Below are positions 33,184 through 44,212 of a DNA stretch of 64,000 nt, one piece after another. Within the stretch, counting starts at the first letter, position 1. The number at the start of each line of letters is the position of its first letter. The position numbers and the translations under genes are program-made. The notes below the pieces were generated by a model. It saw nothing but the letters and a program-made list of their open reading frames with translations. It ran no database searches and was not told the DNA's origin. Source of the DNA: Amaurobius ferox (Eukaryota > Arthropoda > Arachnida > Araneae > Amaurobiidae); assembly GCA_951213105.1 (NCBI GenBank), contig OX578145.1:116577239-116641238 (forward strand). Direction: 5' to 3'.

Positions 33184-33350
33184 AGGATGAAATGGAACAT
33201 ATAATTTGCTATATATTTAAAAAAAAAGATTGTTATTTTAATTATAAAATAAAAATATTGATTGCTATTTATTGAAAATGTTTTTTGATACGAAATTTAT
33301 CTTTTGTTAATTTTAGCCATTTTGTTATAGTATTCAAATATAAAATAAAT
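33184..33350 (+). terminator. WASHC1 3' UTR with polyadenylation signals
   Basis: The TAA stop is followed by AT-rich sequence with AATAAA at 33248-33253 and again at 33344-33349. Either could set the transcript end. No further exon is expected. Confidence 0.6.
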
Positions 33351-33474
33351 AGTGATTCTTCATGAATGATTTTGCTTAGTATGTATTAATTAATTGCATA
33401 ATACATTATATACTCTGCACAAAGTTAATTGCAACAAAAAGGATCCTGCAGATACACTGCCACTACAGTAAAAC

Positions 33475-33829
33475 TTACGTGCAGCTTAATCTCCTACTAA
33501 AGTAATGCAACCAAAATAACTCTGCTAAAAGCAACATACAACAAACACTTAATAATATTGACCAGTTTTGAAGGCAGAAACAACCTTCTTTGTCAGAACA
33601 CATAATAAGCACAACTTTCACTCCTGACAAAGACTCCTGTCGACTGATGCGAGTTCTGATGTTCACTCCTGACGACTGATACAAGAATAGAAAATGTGAA
33701 AGAAGCAGAGAAAGGGTGTTGCCAACAACAAGAGAAGAAAAAAGAGGTAAAGCATCCCAGAAGGAACAAGAGCACAATGAATGAATGGTAAAATATCAAA
33801 GAGGAAAGTGAACATCCAACACAAGATTC
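33475..33829. other. Intergenic stretch after WASHC1
   Basis: No gene recognised. Open frames on the minus strand (33475-33799) are low-complexity Leu/Phe/Ser-rich shadows in two frames, with no motif. The words 'CACTCCTGACxACTGAT' repeat at 33620-33680. Confidence 0.4.
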
Positions 33830-34614
33830 GAATCAATTGTGCAGCTGTTATAATATAATAAAGTCCAATTCAATTGAAAATGGCCAAAAATAAATAAATA
33901 AAACCTTCTAAACTAAATATGAAAAATAAGTGAAACAAAAAATGAATTTTGGAAGCTAAAAGAACTATCATTGACAACAGTAACAATGAAAATAAAATTC
34001 AGGAAGGGGGCAAAATTTACTGAAAAAAGAAGGAGTCGAACAAAATCAAATATTAAACCAGAGATTTCTAAGCAGAGGAGAAGAAGGAATAATTATCATC
34101 AATAAGGGAGTTGAACTGAGAATCAATCAAAGAACTTTCAATAAAGTCTAAGACTCAAAATGATCGTAGCTTCCAAAAACTTAAAAACATTATTAGAGTT
34201 TCAAGAATGTTCAGAAATAGCAGACTTAGAAACCCCTTTTTTAGAAACATGGCTTATGTGCTCTTTAAATTTAATATGAAATTTAAGAGCTCTTTTAGTT
34301 TGACCAACATAACCAAGACCATATTTACAAGGAATGAGATAAATGCCACAATGATTCAATTCAGGAATAGAAATGTTAAGCAAAAGGAAATTAATTTTGT
34401 TAACAGGTCTAAAGACATCAAAAATTAAAATGTTAAAGAATATTGGTGACCTAACAGAAGGATAAAAAGATAAAATGATAGAATTACATGGACAAACATC
34501 TTGACGTTAAAGTTTAAAAACCAAATTTGGCTTACTGAATTTATGCAAAAGCACACAATATTTGCATTAGAATAAGGTAAAATGATAATTTGTGTTTGTG
34601 AATTTTAGGCAGGA
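33830..34614 (-). pseudogene. Penelope-like element fragment with GIY-YIG endonuclease
   Basis: On the minus strand, LPKIHK (about 34613) opens the fragment. The RT core is missing, and the C-terminal part then shows NHCGIYLIPCKYGLGYVGQT, then KRALKFHIKFKEHISH (34201-34383). GIY...YVGQT is the catalytic start of a GIY-YIG endonuclease, which Penelope-like elements use to nick DNA for target priming. A stop follows SAISEHS, and about 350 bases of relic 3' sequence extend to 33830. The RT deletion makes it inactive. Confidence 0.72.
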
Positions 34615-34653
34615 TATGTGCTTGTTTCTATGTCCTGCCTAAAATTCACAAAC
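34594..34653. repeat. Perfect 21-bp inverted repeat at a Penelope junction
   Basis: The arms are 34594-34614 and 34633-34653 (TCCTGCCTAAAATTCACAAA + C), with an 18-nt spacer. Each arm encodes LPKIHK reading outward, so the hairpin is formed by two Penelope-like fragments meeting head to head. Confidence 0.85.
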
Positions 34654-34815
34654 TCAATTTATGTTTCTGCCCTATTGTTTCTAATATTGTCACCCCCTCA
34701 TATTCTCACCCATACTACCCCCCCCCCCTTTTTTAACTAGTAGTAACACTCGCACTGTCAAGAATTCCTATGATTTTGTCAACAAATTAACAAGAAAGAT
34801 CAATTATACATAAAG
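34632..34815 (+). pseudogene. Penelope-like RT N-terminal fragment, plus strand
   Basis: It reads LPKIHK, then CPIVSNIVTPSYSH, and after a C-run frameshift TVKNSYDFVNKLTRK. 'LPKIHK...RPIVSNIGTPSY...KNSxDFxxKL' is the fingers region of Penelope-like RTs. Nothing of the palm remains, so it is a short relic. Confidence 0.65.
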
Positions 34816-34884
34816 CATTGATTATGAAGCACTTTCCAACTGCAATGTAATATTATTTAAGCATCTCTAAAATGCGATACATTC

Positions 34885-35105
34885 AGCGGTGATATTTTTT
34901 AAATTATCACAATACTACAATAATTTATTATATTTGAAAACTTAAAACTTCATCGAAAAAAATTAAACTTTATTCAAATGACGTCATCAAAATATAAATC
35001 GCCTGGCTCTGTATATAAAAGCAATTATTTCATTCATCCACTTTTATTCCATTTCTTTCATTCAGGTGATATTTTAAAAATTATCACAATACTGTGATAA
35101 TTTAT
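34885..35105. repeat. Direct repeat, about 174-bp period
   Basis: 'GGTGATATTTT...AATTATCACAATACT...AATTTATT' occurs at 34890-34935 and again at 35064-35110. The SINE is inserted into the second copy; the sequence resumes after it with GCTTAAAACCGTGG. Confidence 0.7.
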
Positions 35106-35116
35106 TTTACTTAAAA

Positions 35117-35308
35117 CTCGACCGCCACGTTGTGGGATCGAGACCCACGTAAGGCATGGATGTTCGTGTTGTGGGCACAATGTGATCCGCCCTCCTCTGG
35201 TGTGACTGGGGCAACGTTAATGGACGGCTATATGGTTCACACTCTGGCCGCCGTAATAAAGGCGAATGACGAAGGTCAAAGTGCCTGGCCATTTGGAAAA
35301 AAAAAAAA
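35117..35308 (+). mobile_element. SINE with poly(A) tail and target-site duplication
   Basis: The 192-bp body ends in a 12-A tail and is bounded by the 11-bp duplication TTTACTTAAAA (35106-35116 and 35309-35319). A GGGATCGAGACCC segment (about 35132) resembles a pol III B box (GGTTCGANNCC), suggesting tRNA ancestry. The A box is not clear. Such elements move with LINE machinery. The flanking duplication makes a retrotransposed insertion secure; the family is not recognised. Confidence 0.75.
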
Positions 35309-35319
35309 TTTACTTAAAA

Positions 35320-38110
35320 GCTTAAAACCGTGGAGGTAAAAGTACTTTCTAACTCCACGCCACTTTATCGCAAAGGCAATACTATAAAATCGTCTGCTTC
35401 TCTATGTAAAATTGATGAATGTTTTTTTCATATCAGCTATATTCTCCTGACTCCAGAACTAAATAATTTTGTGTTAAACATATTCAGCAATTCTTATGCA
35501 ACTCATCTTACAGCTTGATGTGTTTACATTCTGCATACGTTAAAATTAGGCTTTGTTGTAGAGATAATCAAAGTTTGATGATCATTTAAACTCAAAAATA
35601 TTGTAATTGTGTTGGCCCAAAATGCAGATACACAGAAATTACGCAAAAATAAAGCGATTTTTGGACGAATGCAAGACTAAATATAAATTAAAAAGAACTT
35701 TAAAAATCAAGATTTTAACACTTGGAAAAGACGGATGCCATACCTTATTATGAAGTGGGTCACTTGATCTCTTCATATAATATGGGTGCAATTATTATTT
35801 TAATTTTTATTCAAAAAACTACCAAACATATTTTGCTGAAATTTTTTTATATATTTTATGGTATAATTTGAATGTTTCCTAAAAATTTTGAAGCAATTTG
35901 TGAATTTTAAATTCGCTTAAAAAATGTTTGAAAAATTAGGTCCCATAGGGTTGAATGTATTTCATTTCTTCAACCCGGGTTCAATCCAAAACTAATTGGG
36001 TGATATTATTCATGTACATTCCCATATGTCCCACAGACCATCTCAACAACATACTAAAATTTCATTTTGATAGTCATTTTTACGGCAGTTATCGTGCGAA
36101 CGGACAGACAGAATGAACAAAGTCATAAACACTTTTCAACTATATTGTAAAGTGTTAAAAAATTGCTTTCTGGCTAATAGCAGCATGCTTTTGATATTAA
36201 ATCTTTTTCACTAGTGATGGGAATTATAGCAATTTTTCATTAGCAGTCCTAAATGCTAATGTTAAATTTTATTACCAGCTAATTTTAATTACTATTTTTA
36301 TCAAATCCTATTTTTTATAATTTTCAATACGTGCCAGCTTCAGTAATCGAAAATAATTAATATCTCACAGAGTTATGTATCATAGAGTCATTACTCCCTA
36401 TTCCTTAACATTAAAGCAAAGTTTACTCCTTTTTCGACCCAGACTGTCCGACTTACGCAAAGGTGTAAGGTATCTGTTTAAACGACCAGGAAGTGCTACA
36501 CAATTTAGACCGGAGTCCAGTGGGTGAGGCATCCACAGGAACCGTACTCTCCTTCCTCTACCACCAACCTCTCGGAATGACTTACAGATCCATATATAGA
36601 GCATGGGCACGTGACGTCACACGAAAAATTTTGCCCTTATGTTTGCAAAGCAAAATACTTTTATGTTTAGCAGTATGGAATTTTTCATTGTGTCTGTATT
36701 AAAAATGGCTATGTAAGAAATTTACTATAGTTTAGCCCGAAATGTTAGTAGGGCTAAATTATCTTATTTCATGGACATTTTTAATTTACCAGTAAACAAA
36801 TTATTCACTTTATAAGAAATTCGTTAAGTACCTTTCTCTTCTCGCTCGCATATGCACTGAAGAATTTGTTAATAAATGTATACATCTTTAGAACGCTAGC
36901 TAATCACGACGGTAAAAATGAGTAATTCACTTAAAATAACTTAAAGTACACTTTAGCAAATGAAATATTTAAAATATATCATAGACGCCGACTTGAAGAA
37001 TTATTGGGATTTCGAAAATTTGAAATCAAATAACCCATGCATTTACAAAAGGATTTAAGTCTAATTTAAATTTTATGCAGTCAGAGTATCTGGCAAAATA
37101 AAACGTCTGAAAAGCTAAATTGAAGCAAATTTTAGCTAAGTACAGAAAAAAAAAATTGCCTTTTGTAATAAAATTGTAGGCGCAATATTATTACATACAT
37201 TATGCAGATACTGTGTGAATTTCCAACTCAATTATCTTTATAAAAGTAACAAAAAAAATGTAAATTTTATATTTTAGGTCTTTTTACCAGTATTAAAAAT
37301 GTCAACAAATTTCTCTTTAAATCATTTCCCGGTTAAAGTCTTGTATCCATGGACCATGATACATTAAATAGTCTGAGGGGGGGGGGGGGGTCAATTTCTA
37401 TACACACTGTATAGTAAACTAGGAATTATTAACGAAAAGAATGAAGAAGAAACTTGAAGAATGGATAACGAAAGGGAAAAAATTTGCATATATTTGTACA
37501 TTTTCCCCTCTAAATATGCGCAAAAATATTGAGGTTTCTAGGAACCCACAAGAAAGTTATTGGGTGTTCAAAAAGTGCCTCGAATACACGAAGTCGGCAC
37601 CTATGCCATATATTGTTACTCAAGTTTTCTAAATAACTTATTTACAGCATAAATATAACTTTTGATGTTTAAAGCGTCGAGTTTTAATTTTTATTTGCCA
37701 TCATCGACAGTTTACCATTACCCTTATAGTAGAAATAATGACCTTTTGTCCTTACGTTTCTGTGCATTCTACTACGCAAGCTGTTTATTTACCCTGGTGC
37801 TCATGATTTATTTAACTCCGCGTACTTCATTTAACCGTACTCCGCGTGAACACGGGGACAGTTTGGGCAAAGCCGTATATCGAATTCCAGTCTTCCGGGG
37901 CAATTTCCGCACGTTAACCACTGGACTGTCCTGTCCCACCTTAAAAAATGAAGCAAACATCTTCCGCATAAGCCAATCAGCCAACTTTGGAAATAAATTC
38001 TCAAGAGCGTCAATGCTTTATTGACTGTCCAGCCTTATTAACACTGCAAACAGCCTTAACGAAAAGAAATATAGACATCTGCATATATAAGGTAGTAGAG
38101 GGAGAAAGAG
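35320..38110. other. Long stretch without recognised gene
   Basis: Mostly AT-rich. Notable pieces are a GAACGGACAGACAG word near 36100, typical of transposon ends; a GC-richer block at 36420-36640 containing CCGACTTA...TCTGTTTAAACGACC (related to the centre of the 29.6-kb MITE) and CACGTGACGTCAC; and an 11-G run at about 37377. The open frames at 37441-38024 show no known motif. Confidence 0.5.
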
Positions 38111-38111
38111 A

Positions 38112-38730
38112 GTTCTGCAGCAGTAGCGGAATGGCCTTCCGGCCGGAATCTTGTGATCCTAGACGAGGTATTTTGGCAAAATGGAAAAAATTTTGGCATT
38201 TTCATTTTTCAGAAACTTTTTGGGGAGTGGCAACAGTATGGGCTTCGTGGTCATGTCCGGGGGTATTTTGAGAAAACTTTAATTTTCATTTTAATTTTTT
38301 TCAATAAATGAATTTTAAGGCTGTGTATATAAACTTTTAAGGGAGTGGCAACACCTGGAGTTCTGCGGAATGGTCCTCTGGCCGGAATTTTGTAATCCTG
38401 GACGGTGGTATTTTCGCAAAATGGAAAAATAAAATTGCGTTTTCGTTTTTCAGAAACTTTTTCGAGGGTGGCAACAGTATTGTGTTTCTGATCTTGTACG
38501 AGGGATATTGTAAGGAAACTAATTTTTTAATTAATTTTTTTGAATGAATGAATTTTAAGAGGGGTGTCTAAACTAATTTGGGCGTGGCGACCCCTGGAGT
38601 TCTATGGGTATGGAACCACCGGCGGTCATTGAATTTCGTGGTCTTGTATGAGGGGTATTATTAATTTTCTTAATTTGTGCCCAAATTAGTGTTGAGGGGG
38701 AGGGTGTGTGCCTAAATTTTTAAGAGGTGG
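38112..38730. repeat. Tandem repeat, period about 240 bp, 2.6 copies
   Basis: Units start at 'TTCTGC(GG)AATGG' near 38114-38130, at 38361 and, as 'TTCTATGGGTATGG', at 38600. Each carries GGCCGGAATxTTGT, GGTATTTTxGCAAAATGG, TTTTTCAGAAACTTTTT and GAGxGTGGCAACA in order. No coding function is seen. Confidence 0.8.
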
Positions 38731-39344
38731 CAACATGTCAGTGGCAGTCTGCTATGCCAGCGCTATCTAGTGGCGGAAAGGAGTGCTAATTTAATTTTTA
38801 AACTTATAATTTTTTAAAGATAGGTTCATAGAAAATTTAAATTTTTTAAGCTGTACCTAACGGTAAAATAGGGAACTAAGCCAATTTTTATTGTTTAATC
38901 TTAAAATATTATTTAATGAAACTTAATAATTAGGTGATAGCATGCATACATTTACCGAATGAGATCGAATCCACGAACTAAAAAGTGCTTGTTGAACGTT
39001 TAATCAAGCAACCCACGAGCTCTGCAATTCAGTTTCAAAATTCGAAGTGGTGGGTCGGGATAAAGGAAAGGTTTTGTGAGGAGATAGAAATTATAGAGAT
39101 ACCAAAGGATTCTGTGAAATTGATGGTAAGCATTTCAGAGACCGAATTTTGAGATTTGAAATTATTAAATCTTTGTATAAGAAAGATTGCGTTATTTGGA
39201 TTGATGTCTTCGTGGGAGGAGGTTATTGTTACAACTGTCTGTTTGCTTACCGTTTTAATAGCATACACTACAACAGAAGTTTTGATTGGTTTAAATCTAC
39301 CAAGAGATTTTATTTTATATTTAAACGAATCCATGAATATTTCT

Positions 39345-39541
39345 ATAACAGAATAATAGATGGGACCTATCAAGATCCACAACAACCTGCAAGTTTCGGA
39401 GATGTAGATGCCTTATACCGTGTTCTTAAAGAAAAAGTACTTAAGAGGGATATTAAGAATTGGTTGGAAAATGTAGATGCCTATACATTACACAAGCTAG
39501 TAAAATGGAAATTTAAAACCAATCGTGTCATAGTATACTGA
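39345..39541 (+). pseudogene. Integrase-like N-terminal fragment (Maverick/F54H12.3 type)
   Basis: The frame reads DGTYQDPQQPASFGDVDALY, then RVLKEKVLKRDIKNWL, VDAYTLHKL and KFKTNRVIVY, before a TGA at 39539-39541. The order 'Y-x-P...P.SFGGVDxLY...I...W L...YTLHKP.R.KF.xNRV' recalls the start of transposon-derived integrases related to Maverick/Polinton and worm F54H12.3-like proteins. The catalytic rve domain that should follow is absent; the next sequence is an unrelated repeat. Codons upstream of 39345 do not fit the family and may be intron or flank. Confidence 0.45.
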
Positions 39542-39544
39542 GAA

Positions 39545-39975
39545 ACAGCAGTATGGACCTGATCTACCTCTCGGTTTACAAGTTTAATTCGACACCACTG
39601 GGTATCGTCCTAGGACAACTCAACTGAGTTGAGTCCCACGAGAGGACAGGTAGTATAATGACCAAAATATATGTATATATATATGTATATTCTTTGGACC
39701 AAAATGCGATGCCAGGAAGGGACTCAATGCCAGGAATGGAATTGGAGAGCTCAGAACGACACATCACATACCCTGGGATTAGCTCGGGAAGCAAAAGCCT
39801 CACGACTCCAGGAACCCTCAGGTACAGTGTCTAGAAGTCTTTTAAACACTGTACCTCAGGGGAACTTCACCTAGGTGAGGAAACCTGAGCGATAAAACAC
39901 CCCAACTCCATAAGGAATGCAGTGGCAGCCAAGAAGAGCAGAAATCGATAGCTTCGTCAAATGCAGTGATTGCCT
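39545..39975 (+). repeat. Interspersed repeat R, copy 1
   Basis: Shared blocks with 53604-54030 in the same order and strand: 'CTACCTCTCGGTTTAC', 'CACCACTGG', 'CAACTxxGTCGA', 'GGAACTTC/GGGATACTTC', 'AACCCCAACTCCA', 'GTCGATTGCAGTGAC/CAAATGCAGTGAT'. Diverged, non-coding. Together the two copies bracket the hAT-type terminal repeats. Confidence 0.65.
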
Positions 39976-39979
39976 GGAG

Positions 39980-40290
39980 CAGGGGGGTCCAACTTTTCAT
40001 GTCAAGAGGGCCTCAAGAGTACTTCAACATAGAACCCGTGGGCCGCACATTGAATTAAACGTCCATATCGTAAATTAAAGTGATCGCAAAATATTTAACA
40101 TGCAGAATTAATGTATCTAATTAAATTATTAAATACTTATAATTAAATATACAATTAATATATTTAATTATTAAACAAATTTGATACACAGAAAGATGTA
40201 TGCTCTTTCATGCATATATCAATATTCGCAAACACGGAAGGAGCGAAAACCACCATTAAGAGGATTGTCTTCTCGAAGCGAAAAATAATT
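39980..40290 (-). mobile_element. hAT-type element end (3' side)
   Basis: CAGGGGGGTCCAAC at 39980, followed by AGAGGGCC and GTGGGCCGCA, is the common end sequence of hAT elements of the GTF2IRD2/ZBED-like transposase group. The matching inverted end is CAGGGTGGTCCAAC, read on the minus strand from 53595. If both belong to one element, 13.6 kb of other insertions separate them. The 8-bp flanks (GCCTGGAG and ACCTACCA) do not match, so that pairing is unproven. Confidence 0.5.
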
Positions 40291-40429
40291 TCAGTTGTCA
40301 GCGCTCGTAGCGGGAGGGGGAATAGGCGTTGCCAAAAACGTGCTTTCCCCTGCGTAGAACTGTGATTGACAAATCACCCACCCTTTGAAGCAATGCGAAG
40401 GGTCGTTCTTAGCAGTTTCACTGGACTGT

Positions 40430-42539
40430 GCTCATTCGGAGACTGGTCGAGCTGGTGTTCGGACGTGTTCGTGCTAGCTCCTGAGACTATTGCACGTGGT
40501 GACTTTTAGTGCTAGCCTGGGTATAATTGTACCAAGTTTTGGTAGAATATATCGGGCTAAGCAAATCAAGATGTTTTCGCCTGAGGAAAAAGAGAAATTA
40601 CTACTTATTAGAGATTTATTTGTTAAGAGCTTTGGAAAAACAGAAGAGGAGATACAGAAAATCTAGAGGAATATAATTGGATTTCAAAGGAAAGTGTACA
40701 AACTGAGGGACGACAGGAGATAGCCGAGATGCCTAGGCCTAAAGGCAAGAAAGCCAACAACAGTAAGGAGATACCCCAAGGCAAAGAGGAGGACGTGAAA
40801 GGCAGACAGACCAAGAGTAAGGAAAAAAATCTTTTCGAAAGGCACAGGAAGGACAAGGGAAAAGAGACTCTCAGCTGGGCAGATGCCGTGAAGATCGATG
40901 AGGAGGAAAAGAAAAGACTTTGACGGAGCAGCATGTGCTGAGAAGCTGGTGCGACAGGCGCACAAGACTCCTGAATACTTCACATCCTTCGCTGCCAGAT
41001 GCGAAGCAAGCGTGGGATATACCCCCAAGACACCTGAAAATGAAGCCTTCGATATCCACAGACACTGTGAGATCTATGACTGGGCCAAGAGACACCTGGA
41101 TGCCGAAATCGCCATCGAGGAAGCCGAGGACATCGACAAGGCGGCACTCATCAAAGAGATATTGGTAAGCATAACTTCTGATGCTATCTTGCTAGCGGAT
41201 ACCCCTACCCCTGAGAACCTCTTGGTTAGGAAATCCTATCAGGCTACAGCTTATGTCATCAAAACATGGAATAGCTTATCTGAGGAATTTTTGTATAGTC
41301 AATACAAAACCAAAATCGTGAAATCTTTCAAACTAAATTTTGAGCTCCCGCGCAATAAGCGCAGGAAGCCTAATGACGAGATTACGGCTGCTGAGTTAGC
41401 TGAAGCCATGCCACGAGAGGCTACTTCTTGTAAGGACTTCCCTCTACTTAAAAATAAATTCATGCCGCTTGATAATCAGGAAGAGGAGAATGGAAATAGT
41501 GACCCAAAACCTAATCCCAAAATTTCTTCCTTCTATGTTGACTCCTCGAGTAATTGGGGAACCCTCATAGAAGAATTAAACAGAACTTCAGGCACTAAAA
41601 TTGAAGGACTGCTGATGGGGAGGGTGATTAGGTTCACTCCTGGATCCGTTGAGGATTACAGGAGCGTACAGACTCACCTGACTCAGAATAAAATCCCCTT
41701 TAGCTCCATATGCTTAAAAAACGAAAGACCAAAAAAAGTAGTGATAAAAGGGCTGCCAACCAACACAAACATAGACTCTATTAAAGTGGCTATATCCCGT
41801 GAAGGATTCAGGATTGTTAGGATTTCACAGCTTAGAAATCGTCGTGATAGGTCACCTCCCCATCTTCTTGGTCTGCCTAGAGCCGGCTGAGGGGTGGGAG
41901 AAAATTTACAACCTCACCTCCATTCTCTACATGAGAATCGTAGTGCAAGTCTTCAAATCAAAAGGAGTAAAAATTTGCTACAATTGTCAAAATTATAACC
42001 ATTCTTCGGATAATTGCTCGCTTCCCGCCAGGTGTTTAAAATGCGGAGAAAACCATCAAACTCGCGAATGCCTTAAACCTAGGGACCTTCCGGCAAAGTT
42101 TGCTAATTGTGGTGGGGCCTACCCCACCAAATTTAGGCTCTGCCCCCAAAACCCCTGAAACTGTAACAAGTTCCAGGAACCTAAAACCAAACCCCAAAAC
42201 CTTCGTACCAATAGATCAGATAATTCAAACCTGAGCATGGAAACTTTCCACAGCTCCCTAAATCACAAAACCTCGAAATTGTTACAGACAACGTGGCGAT
42301 GACGCGTGCCGAGACAAGACCACCAAGTTCTGAAGAGCACGTGGCCCACACGCACTCAGATGCCCCAAAATCTTCAAATCAAATCCCTAACCTCTTTCTA
42401 GAATTCATTAAATTCTTTAAAGAAATACAAGATTATTTCAATATCAATGATGTCAGGAACTTCTTAAATCAAATCACCAAAATAATTAAAGCAGACGTAG
42501 ACCAGATGCAAAAGACCTGTGATATAATCATGCTAATTG
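40430..42539 (+). mobile_element. Jockey-type LINE, ORF1 region (element A), 3' part missing
   Basis: A GC-richer block contains a 5' untranslated part, a Lys-rich start, a PRE_C2HC domain and zinc knuckles on the plus strand, that is, the Gag-like ORF1 of Jockey-group LINEs. No ORF2 follows. At 42540 the 5' end of a related element (B) begins instead. It has frameshifts near 40920 and 41850 and further stops after 42158. Confidence 0.75.
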
Positions 42540-42540
42540 C
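40729..42540 (+). pseudogene. LINE A ORF1 (Gag-like nucleic-acid-binding protein)
   Basis: ATG 40729 starts a basic leader (MPRPKGKKANNSKE). A frameshift at about 40920 leads into KLVRQAHKTPEYFTSF and then the PRE_C2HC domain (RPKKVVIKGLPTNTN ... FRIVRISQLRNRR). A second shift at about 41850 leads to zinc knuckles CYNCQNYNHSSDNC and CLKCGENHQTREC; the third knuckle has Ala/Asn damage (ANCGGAYPTKFRLC). ORF1 proteins coat the LINE RNA. The C-terminal ITKIIKADVDQMQK helix survives near 42480. Inactive. Confidence 0.78.
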
Positions 42541-42737
42541 AGTCAGTTCCTTTCTGGACACCGTGGGAGTAGGTCGTTTTTGCGACGAGCTCCGGTCAGC
42601 GACCCTGTGCTTTGCTTTTCCCACGTGTTTTGATTTGTGACTTGTGTTTTTCGTTTGTATATTCGCTTCTTCTGCTCTTTGCAGCCTCTACTATTATCGT
42701 TATTACCTTTTGAAAAGTATGCTTCCTTTTCTATGCT

Positions 42738-43510
42738 ATGGAGGGGATTTCTTTTGAATTGGAGGTTGCTTTCAAGGATCTACCAAGGACAGATATGTCC
42801 AGCGCCATTTCGCCTGTAGATGACTCTTCCACGTGCTCAGAGACGGTAAACATGGACTCTACTGATCTTGTGAATAGTATTATTGCTAGCTCAAATTCTA
42901 TCGTGGGTGATTATATCAAGAAACTGGTATCCAGTGTCTGTGCTAACAATGAAAATCTCCTGGATTACCACGACCATTTAGTAAATTCGCCAAAGGAACT
43001 TCCGGATCCTAATTTTATGGACTTGCTGAATAAACTAAGAGATTTAGGACGTAATGGATTACTGATTGAAAAAAAGACAATAATTGAGAACCTCGTCAAG
43101 CTTTCCCTAATGATCTTCCTAGCTCAAAACAACGATCAACAACCTGGTGAGCTCCACGAGCTGAAAGCTGGATTCAAAGGTATGTGCGATCACATATTTA
43201 CGTTTCTCTTACTGAATTCTAGTCCTCTCGTATTCTCTTACTGATTTCTAGTCCTTCGCCTGCTAACTCGACTCATTGTGTTGACAATATAGCTAATATT
43301 GGACCCAATTTTAAATACTTAACTGATGATCTTTTAAAATTCAAAGGTGAACACGGTGATAGTGACATCCCCACCCAAAGTAACAAACGTAAATATGTTA
43401 AACATTCAAATACTGAAGATATTCAAAAAGTTGAAAATATTACTATTGAAACCAGTAACAGATTTAACTTACTTACTAATGAAAATTCAAATGATGTTGA
43501 GAATTCCAAT
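42738..43510 (+). pseudogene. LINE B ORF1 N-terminal part
   Basis: ATG 42738 opens 168 codons (MEGISFELEVAFKDLPRTD...) of acidic, helix-prone sequence without a known domain, stopping at 43244. The frame resumes as Asn/Lys/Asp-rich sequence from about 43250 and connects to the downstream fused frame. Similar N-termini precede PRE_C2HC in Jockey-type ORF1 proteins; assignment here is by position. Confidence 0.55.
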
Positions 43511-44212
43511 TTGATTACAACTGATAACCCTAGTGTAAGGAATGTTGACAATTTTAATGCAATCAATGATACAGCCAAGTCAATTGATGCTGAAAAGTCT
43601 AATGTAAACAATACCAAATATACTAACCGTCCTGTTGACTATGACTCTAGTAATGACCAATCCCCCTCCCAGCCCTCTAAACCTGAACCTTTCTACATAA
43701 AGATGGTAGAAAACTGTAAGGCACTCTTAAACAATGCCACCAAAGACTTAGTTTTCAAAACCCCCCTCCAGATGGCAGGCGAGTACGTTAGACTAAAACC
43801 AAAAAATGTCGAACAGTATAGAGCACTACAAAAATGCTTGCTAGCAAATAAAATCCAATTCCATAGTATGAGCATAAAATCAGAAAGGCCCAAGAAGATC
43901 CTCTTAAAAGGAATTCCCATTGACACTAATGGCCAAGAAATTAAAGAGGACCTAGAATCTATTTTCTGTGAACTTTTCTGCTTTGTTCTGCCAGTTGGAA
44001 ACTTCTCAACCCATTTTGATGGAGAACTGGAATCAATATTTGTTGCACTTCAGCAGCTTTCCATTCGACAGAGTTCTTTTGAAAGGGCTGTGATCTTCTC
44101 TGATTCAACATCTGCCCTTCAGGTTCTATCTTCTAATCAAGAGAGGAAAAGCCCTCGCTTCCAACAGCGTAGATCCCTTCTCGTGAAAATACAACGCATA
44201 GTGCCTTTCTAG
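43511..44212 (+). pseudogene. LINE B: ORF1 PRE_C2HC fused in frame to ORF2 RNase H
   Basis: One uninterrupted 233-codon frame. Residues ~55-150 are ORF1 (PFYIKMVENCKALL ... KSERPKKILLKGIPIDT). From about residue 155 it reads VLPVGNFSTHFDGELESIF, then ERAVIFSDSTSALQVLSS, which is the middle of a LINE RNase H with catalytic Glu and Asp. The join is near 43965. The zinc knuckles of ORF1 and all of endonuclease/RT are absent. The RNase H continues in another frame at 44212. Confidence 0.75.
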
